Positions 23,068 to 34,400 of a stretch of 64,000 nucleotides of DNA are shown here, one piece after another. The notes under the pieces are model-generated. The model had not been told where the DNA came from, made no database searches, and saw only the letters and a program-made list of their open reading frames with translations. This stretch comes from Saccopteryx bilineata. Lineage: Eukaryota > Chordata > Mammalia > Chiroptera > Emballonuridae. How positions within the stretch are numbered: position 1 is the stretch's first letter; each line of letters begins with the position of its first letter. The stretch covers positions 29,587,464 to 29,651,463 of the forward strand of contig NC_089495.1 in assembly GCF_036850765.1 (NCBI RefSeq), given 5' to 3'. A program made the position numbers and the translations under genes.

Positions 23068-23762
23068 TGTTGGACGGATAAAATGTATTATGCTCACTTT
23101 GTAAAAGATGGCGCTGCCCACGTGGAGGCCATTGCCCAGGTGATATTAATGTGTGTCTCTGTGGGCTGTGGGCTTGTAGCCTGGGGCTTGGTTTTGGGAT
23201 TAAGCCTTTCCCACCCGTTTTGATGTGGAGTGGTACAATCCAATCATGCCTCAGAGAAGTGACTTTGTATTAGAGACTTCCCTATTTTGTATTTATATTG
23301 GATTAAAGGTTTTGAATCTACACTATAAAATGGGGGCAGAACTAGAGCTTGCGCTCTTGGTTCCTGAGATTAGCATGAGAGAGCAGAGCAGAGAGCAGAG
23401 AAAGGCCACGTGGAGGAGGCCAGGAGAGGCAGCCAAGATGGCGGAGTGCTGAAGGAAAAGCCAGTTTGTGCAGAGTTTGTGCAGGGAGAAGGAAGGAGAT
23501 GGGGAACAGAGGTGAATAAGTCTGGTGAGCTAGAAACCTTTGATTCTAGGAAACTCGGATAAGTCAGTAGCTTTGTGAGTACTGAATGAGTGGGTTTTGG
23601 AGCCCAGTGTGTGTTTTTACTTGCCTGCCGGGTGCAAGCTAGAATTAAAGGTGATGGCCCACCAGTTTTCGGCTCTGTTGTTTCTTTACTGTCTGTCCAA
23701 GTCCAATGTGAACCTATATGGGCCAGGCTGCTGTGATAGTGGCTGCGGCAACTGGCTTTACA
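23068..23762 (+). mobile_element. Complete LTR at 3' end of the multimer
   Basis: Starts tgttgg and ends tttaca. It has a TATA-like actataaaatgg near 23323 and an internal segment with a gagagcagagcagagagcag purine run. Central U3 blocks are shared with the solo LTRs at 24964-27163. Confidence 0.75.
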
Positions 23763-23767
23763 GAGGG

Positions 23768-24478
23768 CCAGGGCCTGCTTAGGGCTGTTCTTAGTTTCCA
23801 CAGATATTTTTGTTAATCTCACAAAGCATTTTCTACCAGATGGACTGGATGCTGGGCCTCTGTGGTTACCTATCAATAGTTGGTAACCAGATAACTTCCA
23901 TTTAAAATGATAACAATCAACTCCTTGTTCCTCCTTGCCTAAAGGTCAAGTAGAACAAGATGGGATGGAAACTGTTCACTCTGTGTCCTCCTTATCTTCT
24001 AGAAAACATTCCTTGGCTCATTCTGTTTTTGTTCTTTTGACCTCCAGCTAGAAGTGCTACAACAATCATAAACTAATAGATTTGAAAGAGCCTCAAAGGG
24101 AAGATAGAAATAAAAAAAGTTGGCTTTGGGCAGTTGAGCAAACAAAAGTATTATCAATGTCCTCTGTAAAGTAAGTGCTTTTGTGAGTGAGATTGAGTAA
24201 CCAGTGCCATTGGTGCCATCAGTTATCCTTCTGAAAGACAACTTCCATCATGTCCCTTATAGGAGCTGATACATAATTACAGCTCCTATAATTACAAGGC
24301 TTGATATGAATGAGTCCCTGCTCTATAAAGAGGCAGAAACCACCATAGGCAAAATGGCCTATGAAACAGAATTCAACGCTGAGTTTGTCAAAGACATAAA
24401 ATGTTACTGCTTCAAGACAACCAATAAAATTTTAATTTTGAAAGAAAAATAAAATAAAATGTCACTGCTGAGGTTGTC
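23768..24478. other. Intergenic sequence; possible small retrocopy at its end
   Basis: Mostly unrecognised. About 24330-24455 ends in ccaataaaattttaattttg followed by A-rich sequence, and aaaatgt(t/c)actgct occurs on both sides of the A-rich end. It could be a retroposed 3' end, but the parent is not recognised. Confidence 0.3.
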
Positions 24479-24910
24479 TCAGAGATCTTTAAATCCACCT
24501 ATCTCATCTGACTGATGATGAAACTGAGGCCCAGAAAAGGGGGAGGGGATTGTCCAAGACTCAACAGCTATTTAGCAGCAGCGCTGGGGCTAGAACCCAA
24601 CCCCTCACCCACACAACTGCCCCTCCTACTGAGTGCTGAGCTTTCGCAGCAGACCCCTTCCCTACAATCTCAGCTGACCAAATTGGACATCCAATAGGGC
24701 ACTAGGAGAAAACCCTCTTTCAGAACACTTCCTCCCAGGAGGAGAATGGGCCACTTTGCTGTCTAGTGTGGCGAGGAAAGGTCTGGGTTGAAAGGGAGGT
24801 GAGACTGGGTACTAGCCCTGACTCAGGCTTTTCACAGCTGTGTATTCTTGGACAAACCCCTGCTCCTCTCTGGGCCTCAGTTTTCTGTTTTTGCTTATTT
24901 TTTAATAAGA
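24479..24910. repeat. Two MIR-family fragments
   Basis: gatgaaactgaggcccagaa (near 24518) and cctctctgggcctcagtttt (near 24865) are MIR-type core signatures in opposite orientations. Diverged. Confidence 0.5.
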
Positions 24911-24963
24911 TGGTGGTGAATACTGTTCTGGATGACTGTTGGGCAAACAATTGTGTTAGGCTT

Positions 24964-25711
24964 TGTTGGTCAAATAAGTTTGTAAATATGATATATATGT
25001 TTGCTCGCTTGTGACTTATATTGGGTGTGGGGGACAGGCTATAAACAGGCCAGGTCGTTGTAGCCTAAGGTTTGGTTTTGGGACTAAGCTTTTCCCCACA
25101 CCCTTGACTGATTGTATGATCTGGGTGGTGCACTCTCATGAGGAATCCAATTATGCCTTGGATAAGTGACTTTGTATCAGAGACTTCCTTGTTTGTAGAT
25201 TGGATTAAGGGATTTTGGTTTTCTACACTATAAAGTGGGACAGACCAGGAGCTTGAACACACAGTTCCTGCTATCACAATTGCAGGGGCTTCCCTGATCC
25301 CTTGCCCTTCATGGGAAGAGCTGGTTTTCTGCTTTTCCCTTGTCTTCTTTTGTGGTTTGCCTGTCTTGGTGAGACACCAATAAATAGGATGGCCCCCCAT
25401 CCTCTGACTCCGCCATTTATTTATTTATTTATTTATTCATTTTTTAGAGAGGAGAGGGAGAGACAGAGAAAGAAGAGAGAGGAGAGACAGAGAGAGAGAA
25501 GGGGGGGGAGGAGCTGGAAGCATCACCTCCCATATGTGCCTTGACCAGGCAAGCCCAGGGTTTCGAACCGGCGACCTCAGCATTTCCAGGTCGACGCTTT
25601 ATCCACTGTGCCACCACAGGTCAGGCATGACTCCGCCATTTCTTTATCGTCTGCCCGAATCCAATGGGAACCTGCATGTGAATGGCCACAATGGCGGCTC
25701 CTGGCCTTACA
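24964..25711 (+). mobile_element. Solo LTR, copy 1, with nested SINE
   Basis: Starts tgttggtcaaataag and ends ctggccttaca. TATA-like cactataaagtgg near 25227; polyA-type caataaatagg near 25377. Flanks gctt/gctt (ggctt before, gcttg after). Interrupted by a type B SINE. Confidence 0.8.
25419..25626 (-). mobile_element. Type B SINE nested in solo LTR
   Basis: Flanked by tgactccgccattt on both sides; ends ccaccacaggtcaggc. Confidence 0.92.
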
Positions 25712-25775
25712 GCTTGCTCACTTGTACTTTGTCTGATTGGTGCATGAGCACGAGGCAGCACCTCACGTGTATAGT

Positions 25776-26282
25776 TGTTGGTCAAATAAGTTTGTAAATA
25801 TGATGTATGTGTTTGCTCGTTTTGGGGGGAGACAGGCTGTAAGCTAGCAAAGTCATTATAGCCTTTCCCTCCCTTCTAATACTAAGATCTTCTCAAAACT
25901 AAGCTTTTCCCCACACCCTTGACTTTCGCATGATAGAGGGTAGTGCACTTTTATGAGGAATTCCATTTATGCCTCAGATAAGTGGCTTTGGATCAGAGAC
26001 TTCCTTATTTGTATATTGGCTTGAAGGCTTTAATTTCCTACACTATAAAATGAAGCAGATGGGGGCTCTCGCTCTTGGTTCCTGCCATCAGCATTGCAGA
26101 GGCTTCCCTGATCCCTTGCCCTCTATGGGTCCCTTGGCTTTTCTTGTGGTTTGCCTGTCTTGATGAGACACCAATAAACAAAATGGCCCACCATTCTCTG
26201 ACTCTGCCATTTCTTTACTGTTTGCCCGAATTCAATGAGAACCTGCATGTGAATGGCCACGGTGGCGGCCTCTAGCCATACA
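25776..26282 (+). mobile_element. Solo LTR, copy 2
   Basis: Starts tgttggtcaaataag, ends tagccataca. Flanks atagt/agagt (5-bp duplication with one change). TATA-like cactataaaatg near 26041. Shortened by internal deletions relative to copies 1 and 3. Confidence 0.8.
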
Positions 26283-26384
26283 AGAGTCTATGTAAGGCTG
26301 CAGATGCTTACCCTCAGGGCGGCAGACTGTTGTAGACTGAGGATAGCCTGCAGCCACTAGGAAGAGCCATTTATTACTATTGTT

Positions 26385-26605
26385 TTCCAGAGAAGGGGTC
26401 ACTCAACCCAATATATTCAAAATATTATTTTAACATGCAATCAATATAAAACAAATTATTAAGATATTTTACATTATTTTTTCGTAATGTCTTTGAAGTC
26501 TAGTGTATATTTTACACTTGTGAATGTGGACGAGCCATATTTCAAGTGCTTCACAAGCACATGTGGCCAATGGCTACCTTATTAGATAGTGTAGGCCTCA
26601 AATTT
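26385..26605. repeat. MER5-like hAT-Charlie fragment
   Basis: atcaatataaaacaaattatt and gccatatttcaagtgcttca, followed by acatgtggccaatggctacc, match MER5-type elements. Confidence 0.65.
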
Positions 26606-26623
26606 AGCTCAGGAGTGACCTAC

Positions 26624-27163
26624 TGTTGGTCAAATAAGTTTGTAAATATGATATATATGTTTGCTCGCTTGTGACTTATATTGGGTGTGGGGGACAGGCT
26701 ATAAGCAGGCCAGGTCGTTGTAGCTTAAGGTTTGGTTTTAGGACTAAGCTTTTCCCCACACCCTTGACTGATTGTATGATCTGGATGGTGCACTCTCATG
26801 AGGAATCCAATTATGCCTTAGATAAGTGACTTTGTATCAGAGACTTCCTTGTTTGTAGATTGGATTAAGGGATTTTGGTTTTCTATACTATAAAGTGGGA
26901 CAGACCAGGAGCTTGCTCACTCAGTTCCTGCTATCACGATTGCAGGGGCTTCCCTGATCCCTTGCCCTTCATGGGAAAAGCTGGTTTTCTGCTTTTCCCT
27001 TGTCTTCTTTTGTGGTTTGCCTGTCTTGGTGAGACATCAATAAATAGGATGGCCCACCATCCTCCGACTCCGCCGTTTCTTTACCATCTGCCCGAATCCA
27101 ATGGGAACCTGCATGGGCCAGGCGGCTGCTTTGATAGTGACAGCCATGGCCCCTGGCCTTACA
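26624..27163 (+). mobile_element. Solo LTR, copy 3
   Basis: Starts tgttggtcaaataag, ends ctggccttaca. Perfect 5-bp duplication cctac (26619-26623 and 27164-27168). TATA-like tactataaagtgg near 26887. Very similar to copy 1. Its 3' end is about 1.1 kb from the EIF4EBP1 start codon. Confidence 0.88.
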
Positions 27164-27168
27164 CCTAC

Positions 27169-28129
27169 CTTGGGCCTCACCCTTCTGCAATTCATTCGAA
27201 CTCCAAAGCCACCAGTTATCTTTCGAAAACACAATAATAAATTATGTCATTCTCCAGCTGAAAAGATCTGTGCTATCTCCTGCCTTAGTAGGACAAAGTC
27301 TGAAGACCCTGGCATAATTTAAAAGATCTTTCACAATCTGGCACCAATTTTCCTTTTAAACTGTTTTCTCTCTCTTTCCAAGTTGTGGCCACATATACAG
27401 AGTTCTTTCACTCAACAAGCTTTTCAATCCTCCTTGCATTTTTCTCTCTCCACTTAAGGATGTCCTTGTAGGTTCATGCCTTTGTCCATTCAAAGAGCGC
27501 CTACTAAATGTCAGGAGGAAGCCCAGGGCCTTCGACCCAACTCAAAGGACTACAGGAACTGTCTTTGATCAACTCTTACCCCTTCCCAATCCCACCCTCC
27601 ACTGATTGTCCAAACTCTTGCCCCTCCACCTCGCTCTTGGTTAAGCCATATCACCCAGCTAGGTGGTTTCTTCACATGTCCTTCTCCCACACCCTCCCCA
27701 AAACCATGGAACGAACATTCCTGGCCATTTCTTCAATGCCTGCCACAACAGGAATGCTTAATAAACCATGGAGGGGTGAATGACCAGTCAATCCCCACTT
27801 TCTCATCTGAGGAACTAAAGCACGGCACAGGAAAGGTTGAGAGGAACATCCAGCCTGATATCCGCATGCAGGCCTTCCCAGAGTGGCTGGAGTCCGCTAG
27901 GATCCCAGCAGAGCAGGGACACACGTGTCCCCGTCGCCCCCCCCCCCCCCCCCCAACCAGCGATCAGCGAGGCACTGATCGAGGCGAGCCTCCCATCCTC
28001 TGCCCTCGATGCCCATCCCTGGACTCGGGAGCCGACGGGACAGGAAAAGGGGAGTAGGCACTGGCATTCCCGAACAGGAGATGGTCGGTAGGGCACTCCC
28101 ATTTGGGATGAAGAGGAAACCACTCGCAG
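27169..28129. other. EIF4EBP1 upstream region
   Basis: Unique-looking sequence between the last LTR and the CpG island. It includes an 18-nt poly-C run at 27937-27954. No gene was recognised. Confidence 0.5.
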
Positions 28130-28139
28130 GCAGCCGCCT

Positions 28140-28305
28140 GGAGGAGGGTGGAGTGGCGGCGCCGCGGGAACTACAAATCCCAGGGGGCGTGGAGAGAACG
28201 AGGCGGAAGGGCCGGCCTTGGGCGGGGCGGGCCGGAGCGAGGTGGAGCGTAGCCGGAGCTGCAGGCGGACCACGGTCGGGTTGCTGGCGTTGCGCGCGGG
28301 AGACC
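28140..28305 (+). promoter_or_regulatory. EIF4EBP1: EIF4EBP1 core promoter and 5' UTR
   Basis: CpG-rich, TATA-less sequence directly upstream of the ATG. It contains actacaaatcccag at 28170-28183, which resembles the ZNF143/THAP11 ACTACAA-TTCCCAG site of housekeeping promoters. A GC box (GGGCGGGGCGG) lies at 28220-28230 and an ETS-like gcggaag at 28203-28209. The transcription start is inferred to lie near 28225-28245; the sequence alone does not fix it. Confidence 0.75.
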
Positions 28306-28450
28306 ATGTCCGGCAGCAGCAGCTGCAGCAAGACCCCAAGTAGGGCCATCCCTGCCACTCACCGGGTGGTCCTCAGCGACGGCGTGCAGCTGCCCCCCGG
28401 GGACTACAGCACCACTCCCGGTGGCACGCTCTTCAGCACCACCCCGGGAG
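28306..28450 (+). CDS. EIF4EBP1: EIF4EBP1 coding exon 1
   Basis: Encodes residues 1-48 plus the first base of Gly49. It holds the N-terminal RAIP motif (Raptor-dependent signalling) and the paired Thr37 and Thr46 mTORC1 priming sites. The exon ends ...gggag and is followed by a gtaggc donor at 28451. Confidence 0.96.
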
Positions 28451-31400
28451 GTAGGCTCGGGCTCGCGGGGTCCGTGTGCGGGCGGTGGGACGGACGGACT
28501 GGGCAAAGCCGGCGATCGGCAGCCGCCCATTGGACGGGGCTGTCGGACTCAGGGGAGCGCTGACTGGGAAGAACGGTTAAGGGGCATCAGGGAGGCAGCG
28601 AGGGTCACGGAGGTGGCCACAGAGCGAGCGGGTGGCCGCGTCCCGTTGCCTGCCCTCTGGGTGCCTTCTCTGCAGCCGGGGTTGCAAACTTCCCCAATAC
28701 TTGACTCCTTCTGGGAGAGACAGCTGGGTGCCCCCCACCCAAACAAATGGGCACGCTTCCAGGACGGCCACGTGCCGCGGCGTGTTGCCCCTTGTGGATG
28801 TTGGGGGCAGATCTGAGACGGAATAAGGTAGGGTCAGGGTGCCCCCGGATCAAAAAGACTGGCCTGGGGTTTGGGGGAATGGAACGGGCTTTTTCTGTTG
28901 GGATACATGACTCTTGCAGAGTCGTTTCTCTTCCCGAGACACCCCAGTTTTGCGCCGGGCAAGCACCCTCTGAGATGTTTGGGGCTGAGGGTGCTCGCCT
29001 GCTCCAGCAGCGCCCCGTGGGCACCTGTGGCAGATTGCCCACTCACGTGTGTGGGAACCCCGAGGAAGGCTTCGGGCAGGGCAGTGCAGAAAAACACGTT
29101 CCTCTGTCCGGGGGGAGGGGGGACGGGGGACCCGTGTGACCTCCTTAAGATGGATGAGGAAGAGGAAGCTGAGCTGGCACGGGTTGGGGCCAGCCTCGGG
29201 CTGCCCTCGGGAGCCTGGCATTCCCTCCCTGCCCGGGCGCCCCGGCGCACAAGCGCTGATGAAACCTGTCCGCCTGTTTGCATAATGAAAGCCTCCTCTT
29301 GGCTCACCATGTCCCTCCCATCCTCGCGCTGCCCTCACCCCCTTTTGCCCTTCTTTCCTTCCCTATACCCTCCTCCACTGCTCCCAACCCAAGTGCTCGA
29401 AGAAGCGGCCGCAGATTCTGGCGCTGTGCTGAGAGACAGGGGTGCGGGTGGGGCGGGGTGCAGCCTCATCTCCTGCCGGCGTCCGGGGCCACATGCTTAT
29501 TTTCTCAGGCAGCTGTCCCACCACCAGCCAGCACAGCCAGATCCAAGGTCTTGGGCTGTTGGATCCAAAACATACAACGTTAGAATCGTTAAGGGGATCT
29601 TAGATGTTCTTGTCCAGCCGTGCCACCTTATTCTACAGGACATGGCACTGAGGCCCCAGAGCTTAAAAACATGTGACCATCGTCTAGTATCACACCGTTG
29701 TCCCAAGTTGAGCACGAAATCAGAGCCAAGCGTAAAAGGGAAAACTGCTCTCCCTCCTATTAAAAATGACCCAAGGAAAAGTTCCCAGGGACTCTTCCTG
29801 CCACTCTCAACTCAATTCTCTTTCTCAGCTGGCCTTATGTAGTCCGTGCTGCTCTGCTTTTCCTGTGTTGTGTTGGATCTTTCAGGACTTTTCCCAATAG
29901 TTTGGGGGGTTTCTTCAAGCGAGGGTGTGAATCTGCTTGATCTGTTGAGGGTCTGCACTGAGGCAGGCCTGAAGGCTCAGGAAGCCCCTTTTTTTTTTTG
30001 TACCTTTTGTTGCTAAATGGGAACAGATCTAATTGGAAGCAATACCTAGCAGTACTATTTTATAGGGAACTCCTTACTTCTCATTTTGGACTGGGAAATG
30101 GGTGTTTTTTGTTTGTTTGTTTGTTTGTTTGTTTGTTTTTAGCAGATCACAGCAAATCCTCCTCTTTTTTTCTTTTTTTTTTACAGGGGGAGTGAGAGAG
30201 TCAGAGAGAGGGATAGATAGGGACAGACAGGAACGGAGAGAGATGAGAAGCATCAATCATCAGTTTTTCGTTGAGACACCTTAGTTGTTCATTGATTGCT
30301 TTCTCATATGTGCCTTGACCGTGGGCCTTCAGCAGACCGAATGACCCTGCTCAAGCCAGCAACCTTGGGTCCAAGCTGGTGAGCTTTGCTCAAACCAGAT
30401 GAGCCCGCGCTCAAGCTGATGAGCTCAGGGTCTCAAACCTGGGTCCTCCTCATCCCAGTCTGACGCTCCATCCACTGCGCCACCGCCTGGTCAGGCAAAT
30501 TTTTCTCTCTTTGAGGGTCTTTAGCTGAGCGAGAGGGGAAGGTGTCTGTGCTTCAGAGTGTAACTTGGTTTCTGAGGCCACTGGAAGAAAGCCAGCAGTG
30601 CCAGGAGCCTCAAGCCAGGTCTCCCTTGTGTGGGGTGTCCAGTGGGGCAGGCACAGCTCACAGACTATCACCTCTGGCTTGCCTCTGCCTCGGTTAACAA
30701 ATCTGGCCTGCTTCTGGTTAGCCAAGGTATAATATCTTCCTCCAAAACACGCTTTACCCCTCTGCCAGGGCAGAGAAGCTTGGACAAATGAGAAAAGATC
30801 ATTCTGATGCCTTTTGCTCCAGATTAGAGTGCTGTTTCTCAGTCTGCAATGTGCATGTAAATTACTTAGGGACCTCATTTAAATGCAAATTCTGATTCTG
30901 TAGGTTCTAGGGTAGGGCCTGAGTTTCTTCATTTCTAACTAGCTCCCAGTGATGGGTTTAATACCACACTGAGCACAGTAATCCCCCATTTATCCATGGT
31001 TTTGCTTTTCTCTGTTTCAGTTATCCATAGTCCAAAAGTGGAAAATTCCATAAATAAACAATTCATAAGTTTTAAATTGCATATCATTCTGATCATGATG
31101 AACTCTTATGACATCATTCTATATCTCACTTGAGTGGTGAATCATCCCTTTGTCTAGCATATGGACGCTGAATATGCTATCTGCCTGTTAGTCAGTTAGG
31201 GTTCTGTACTACCCATGGTTTCTAACATCCATTAGAATGTGTTCCCAAAGGAAAGGGGGGAACTATTATACTTAGGGATTAGTGGAACATGACTTCCCTC
31301 ACCTTTTCAGACCTTGGGGTCTGGCAAAAAGTGATGCTTCTCTCCGGGTAAACTTCTCTTGAGGTTGGATTTGGCATCCATCTTTAAACCAGAGTCTGGA

Positions 31401-34400
31401 GAAAGAGTCTCCGCGGGTGCCTGCACTCACTTACAGGAGGTGTCAGGAGCTGTTGAAGTTAAGTGTCCAGTGGTCACTGTGGCCGGATATGGAATTGCGT
31501 TGTTTGTCCCTGGAGGAAAAGGAGCAGCAGTTGATTTTAGCTATCCCCATACCAATGACTCCAGTTCACTTTCTCTGGTCACACACACACACACACACAC
31601 ATACATACACACACACACACACACACGCTGAGCCACTGGTCTGAAGTGAAATGTCTGGAGAACTTAAGAATAATTTGCTGAAGTGAGTGTCGTCTATGAA
31701 TATGTGAGTCCGTGGGGTCTTCAAAAGCGCCAGTGGCATCATAAACCAGCAGCAGAACGTTTGACTGAGTCAGAAACCTTCCTCTGCTCCATCCCACCTC
31801 CACCCACCTCCATGTGCCCAGTTTCATGTTAGATGTCTGACCCCAAAGCCTCCTAGGGTTGCTTGGGGTGGTAGTCGTACTTAAGCTCTGGACCTGGATG
31901 AGGTTAATCAGAGGTAAACAGGTAGGGCTACGGTGTTAATGACACCTTGTTTGGTTAGACAGTCTGTGCCCAGGAAGCTTACCTTGGAGCGGTTCCCAAG
32001 TGTTTGGTTATGGTGCAGACAGTGTCAGGAAGAGGGTCCAGAGGTTTCTGGACCCTGAAGGACAGCCAATGTCCAGAGGCCTTAGTCGCATAGGGGAGAC
32101 TACATTTTATTATTAAGGACAGGCTAAAGGGCTTGGACATTGAGGTAGTGAGGGAAAGATGATGGGCCTCTTCTCACACTGACCTGAGCTTCCTTTTAAA
32201 GTATTTAGAACATTCCACATTAGAGACTTTGATGAGGGCCTTGGCAGTGGTTTTCAAGCTTTTTATACTTGGGGATCAGTAAAATTAGAAAAAGTATTTC
32301 AGGGACTGCTAAGGTAGAAATCACCCTCAGCATAGGTGAATTCAACTAAGACCATTGGGTCTATGATCTTCATACCACATCAGGGTGCTGAGCTCTTTTG
32401 CAGAGCAGCACAAAATTTCTTTCAGACTAGTGGTTGAAAAACACTGGTAGAGGACCCCAAACTCCTTCCCATGCCCACGAGCCTCCCTGTTTTGTTTTTT
32501 TTAATATAAATTTTTATTAATGTTAATGGGATGACATTAATAATTCAGGGTATATATATTCAAAGAAAACATGTCTAGGTTATCTTGTCATTAAATTATG
32601 TTGCATACCCCTCACCCAGAGTCAGATTGTCCTCCGTCACCCTCTGTCTAGTTTTCTCTGTGCCCCTCCCCCTCCCCCTAACTCTCTCCCTCCCTCCCTC
32701 CTGTGTCCTCCCTCCCCCCACCCCTGGTAACCACCACACTCTTGTCCATGTCTCTTAGTCTCGTTTTTATGTTCCACCAATGTATGGAATCATGTAGTTC
32801 TTGTTTTTTTCTGATTTACTTATTTCACTCCGTATAATGTTATCAAGGTCCCACCATTTTGCTGTAAATGATCTGATGTCATCATTTTTTATGGCTGAGT
32901 AGTATTCGATAGTGTATATGTGCCATATCTTCTTTATCCAGTCTTCTATTGAAGGGTTTTTTGGTTGTTTCCATGTCTTGGCCACTGTGAACAGTGCTGC
33001 AATGAACATGGGGCTACATGTGTCTTTACGTATCAATGATTCTGAGGTTTTTGGGTATATACCCAGTAGAGAGCCTCCCTGTTTTTAAGGAATTTGCCAC
33101 GTTCAGAATTGAAAGTCAGTCTGACCTCATGAGCTTGGATTTCTAGTTGAGGAAAATGAAGACACATCTGCTATAGAATTAATTATAAGCATCCAAGTTG
33201 TATTTGTAGACATACCCCAACCCCATAACCAGTAGGGCTTTTATAATAACTCAAGTGAGAATTGGCCACTCAGAGTAGTCACCCTGGTAGGCCTCATATT
33301 CTAACAGTGCAGACATAGCTGTTATATTTTAATTGCACCCTGGCCAGGTAGCTTAGCTGGTTAGAGCATGTTCCCAGTTCGCCAAGGTTGTGGACTCAGT
33401 CCCCAGACAGGGCATGTATAAGAATCAACCAATGGCCTGACCAGGCGGTGGCGCAGTGGATAGAGCGTCAGACTGGGATGCAGAAGACCCAAGTTCAAGA
33501 CCCTGAGGTTGCCAGTTTGAGCGCAGGTTCATCTGGTTCGAGCAAAGCTCACCAGCTTGGACCCAAGGTCACTGGCTCAAGCAAGGGGTTACTCAGTCTG
33601 CTGAAGGCCCATGGTCAAGGCACATATGAGAAAGCAATCAATGAACAACTAAGGTGTCGCAACGAAGAACTGATGATTGATGCTTCTCATCTCTCTCCAT
33701 TCTTGCCTGTCTATCCCTCTCTCTGTCTCTGTAAAAAAAAAAAAGAAGAAGAAGAATCAACCAATGAATGCATGAATGAGTGGAACAACAAATTGATGTT
33801 TCTCTCTCTAAAAATCAATAAAGAGAATTTTTTAAAAATTGTAATTGTGCCTGACCTGTGGTAGCACAGTGGATAAAGCCTTGAACTAGAATGCTGAGGT
33901 CACCAGTTTGAAACCCTGGGCTTGCCTGGTCAAGGCACATATGGGAATTGATGCTTCCTGCTCCTCCCCACCTTTTCTTTCTTTCTCTCTCTCTCTTTCT
34001 CTCTCTCTTTCTCCTCTCTGAAATGAATAAATAAAATAAAATAAGAAATAAAATTTTAATTGCATTCAAAGGCTTACATATTTTCCTCCCCAATATCCAC
34101 AAAGGTGGTTGGCTTTATTATTTGAAAGAGTAAAAAAGTTCTTTATTATCAAATTTGGTGAAAGAGCAGACAGGGTGGTATCATCCTTGTCTGTTGGTGG
34201 TGAGGCATTTTCTCTTATGGAACTTTATTCAGTGTTGTTCCAGAAGAGGATTTAGGAAGGGGCAGCAGTATTAAAAAAGGATTACTCTTCAAGGTGAAAG
34301 TTTTTTAATGAAAATTGTTCCTCTGTGCACATAGATTCTTGCGTGTTTGTATAAGAACCGCACGCTAACCGATTGCGCCACTGGAGCTCCAATTCTTACG

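Larger units (their letters stand above)
22131..23762 (+). mobile_element. Rearranged LTR multimer with no internal retroviral region
   Basis: Built from one LTR type: bases 1 to about 186 of the LTR (22131-22316), an inverted 3' segment (22317-22567), a second 5' part (22568-23067, interrupted by an insertion) and a complete LTR (23068-23762). The direct repeat gaggg lies just outside both outer ends (22126-22130 and 23763-23767). No gag, pol or env sequence is visible. Confidence 0.75.
28130..29300. promoter_or_regulatory. CpG island over EIF4EBP1 promoter, exon 1 and start of intron 1
   Basis: CG dinucleotides are dense from about 28140 to 28640 and remain raised to about 29300, in contrast to the CpG-poor flanks. 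Long open frames in this stretch, on both strands, come from GC-richness and lack recognisable protein content. Confidence 0.75.

Noticed and set aside
24330..24460. Small processed pseudogene
   Set aside because: It has a polyA-signal-like end and an A-rich run, but the flanking repeat is internal and no parent gene is recognisable. Kept only as a note in the intergenic entry.
22131..27163. Endogenous retrovirus with genes between the LTRs
   Set aside because: No gag, pol or env sequence is visible between the LTR units. The spacers are short unique sequence or a MER5-like fragment, and the LTRs have their own target duplications.
28871..29842. 323-codon open frame at the start of intron 1
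   Set aside because: Lies in GC-rich intron sequence, overlaps several other long frames on both strands, has low-complexity Pro/Ser content and no recognisable domain.
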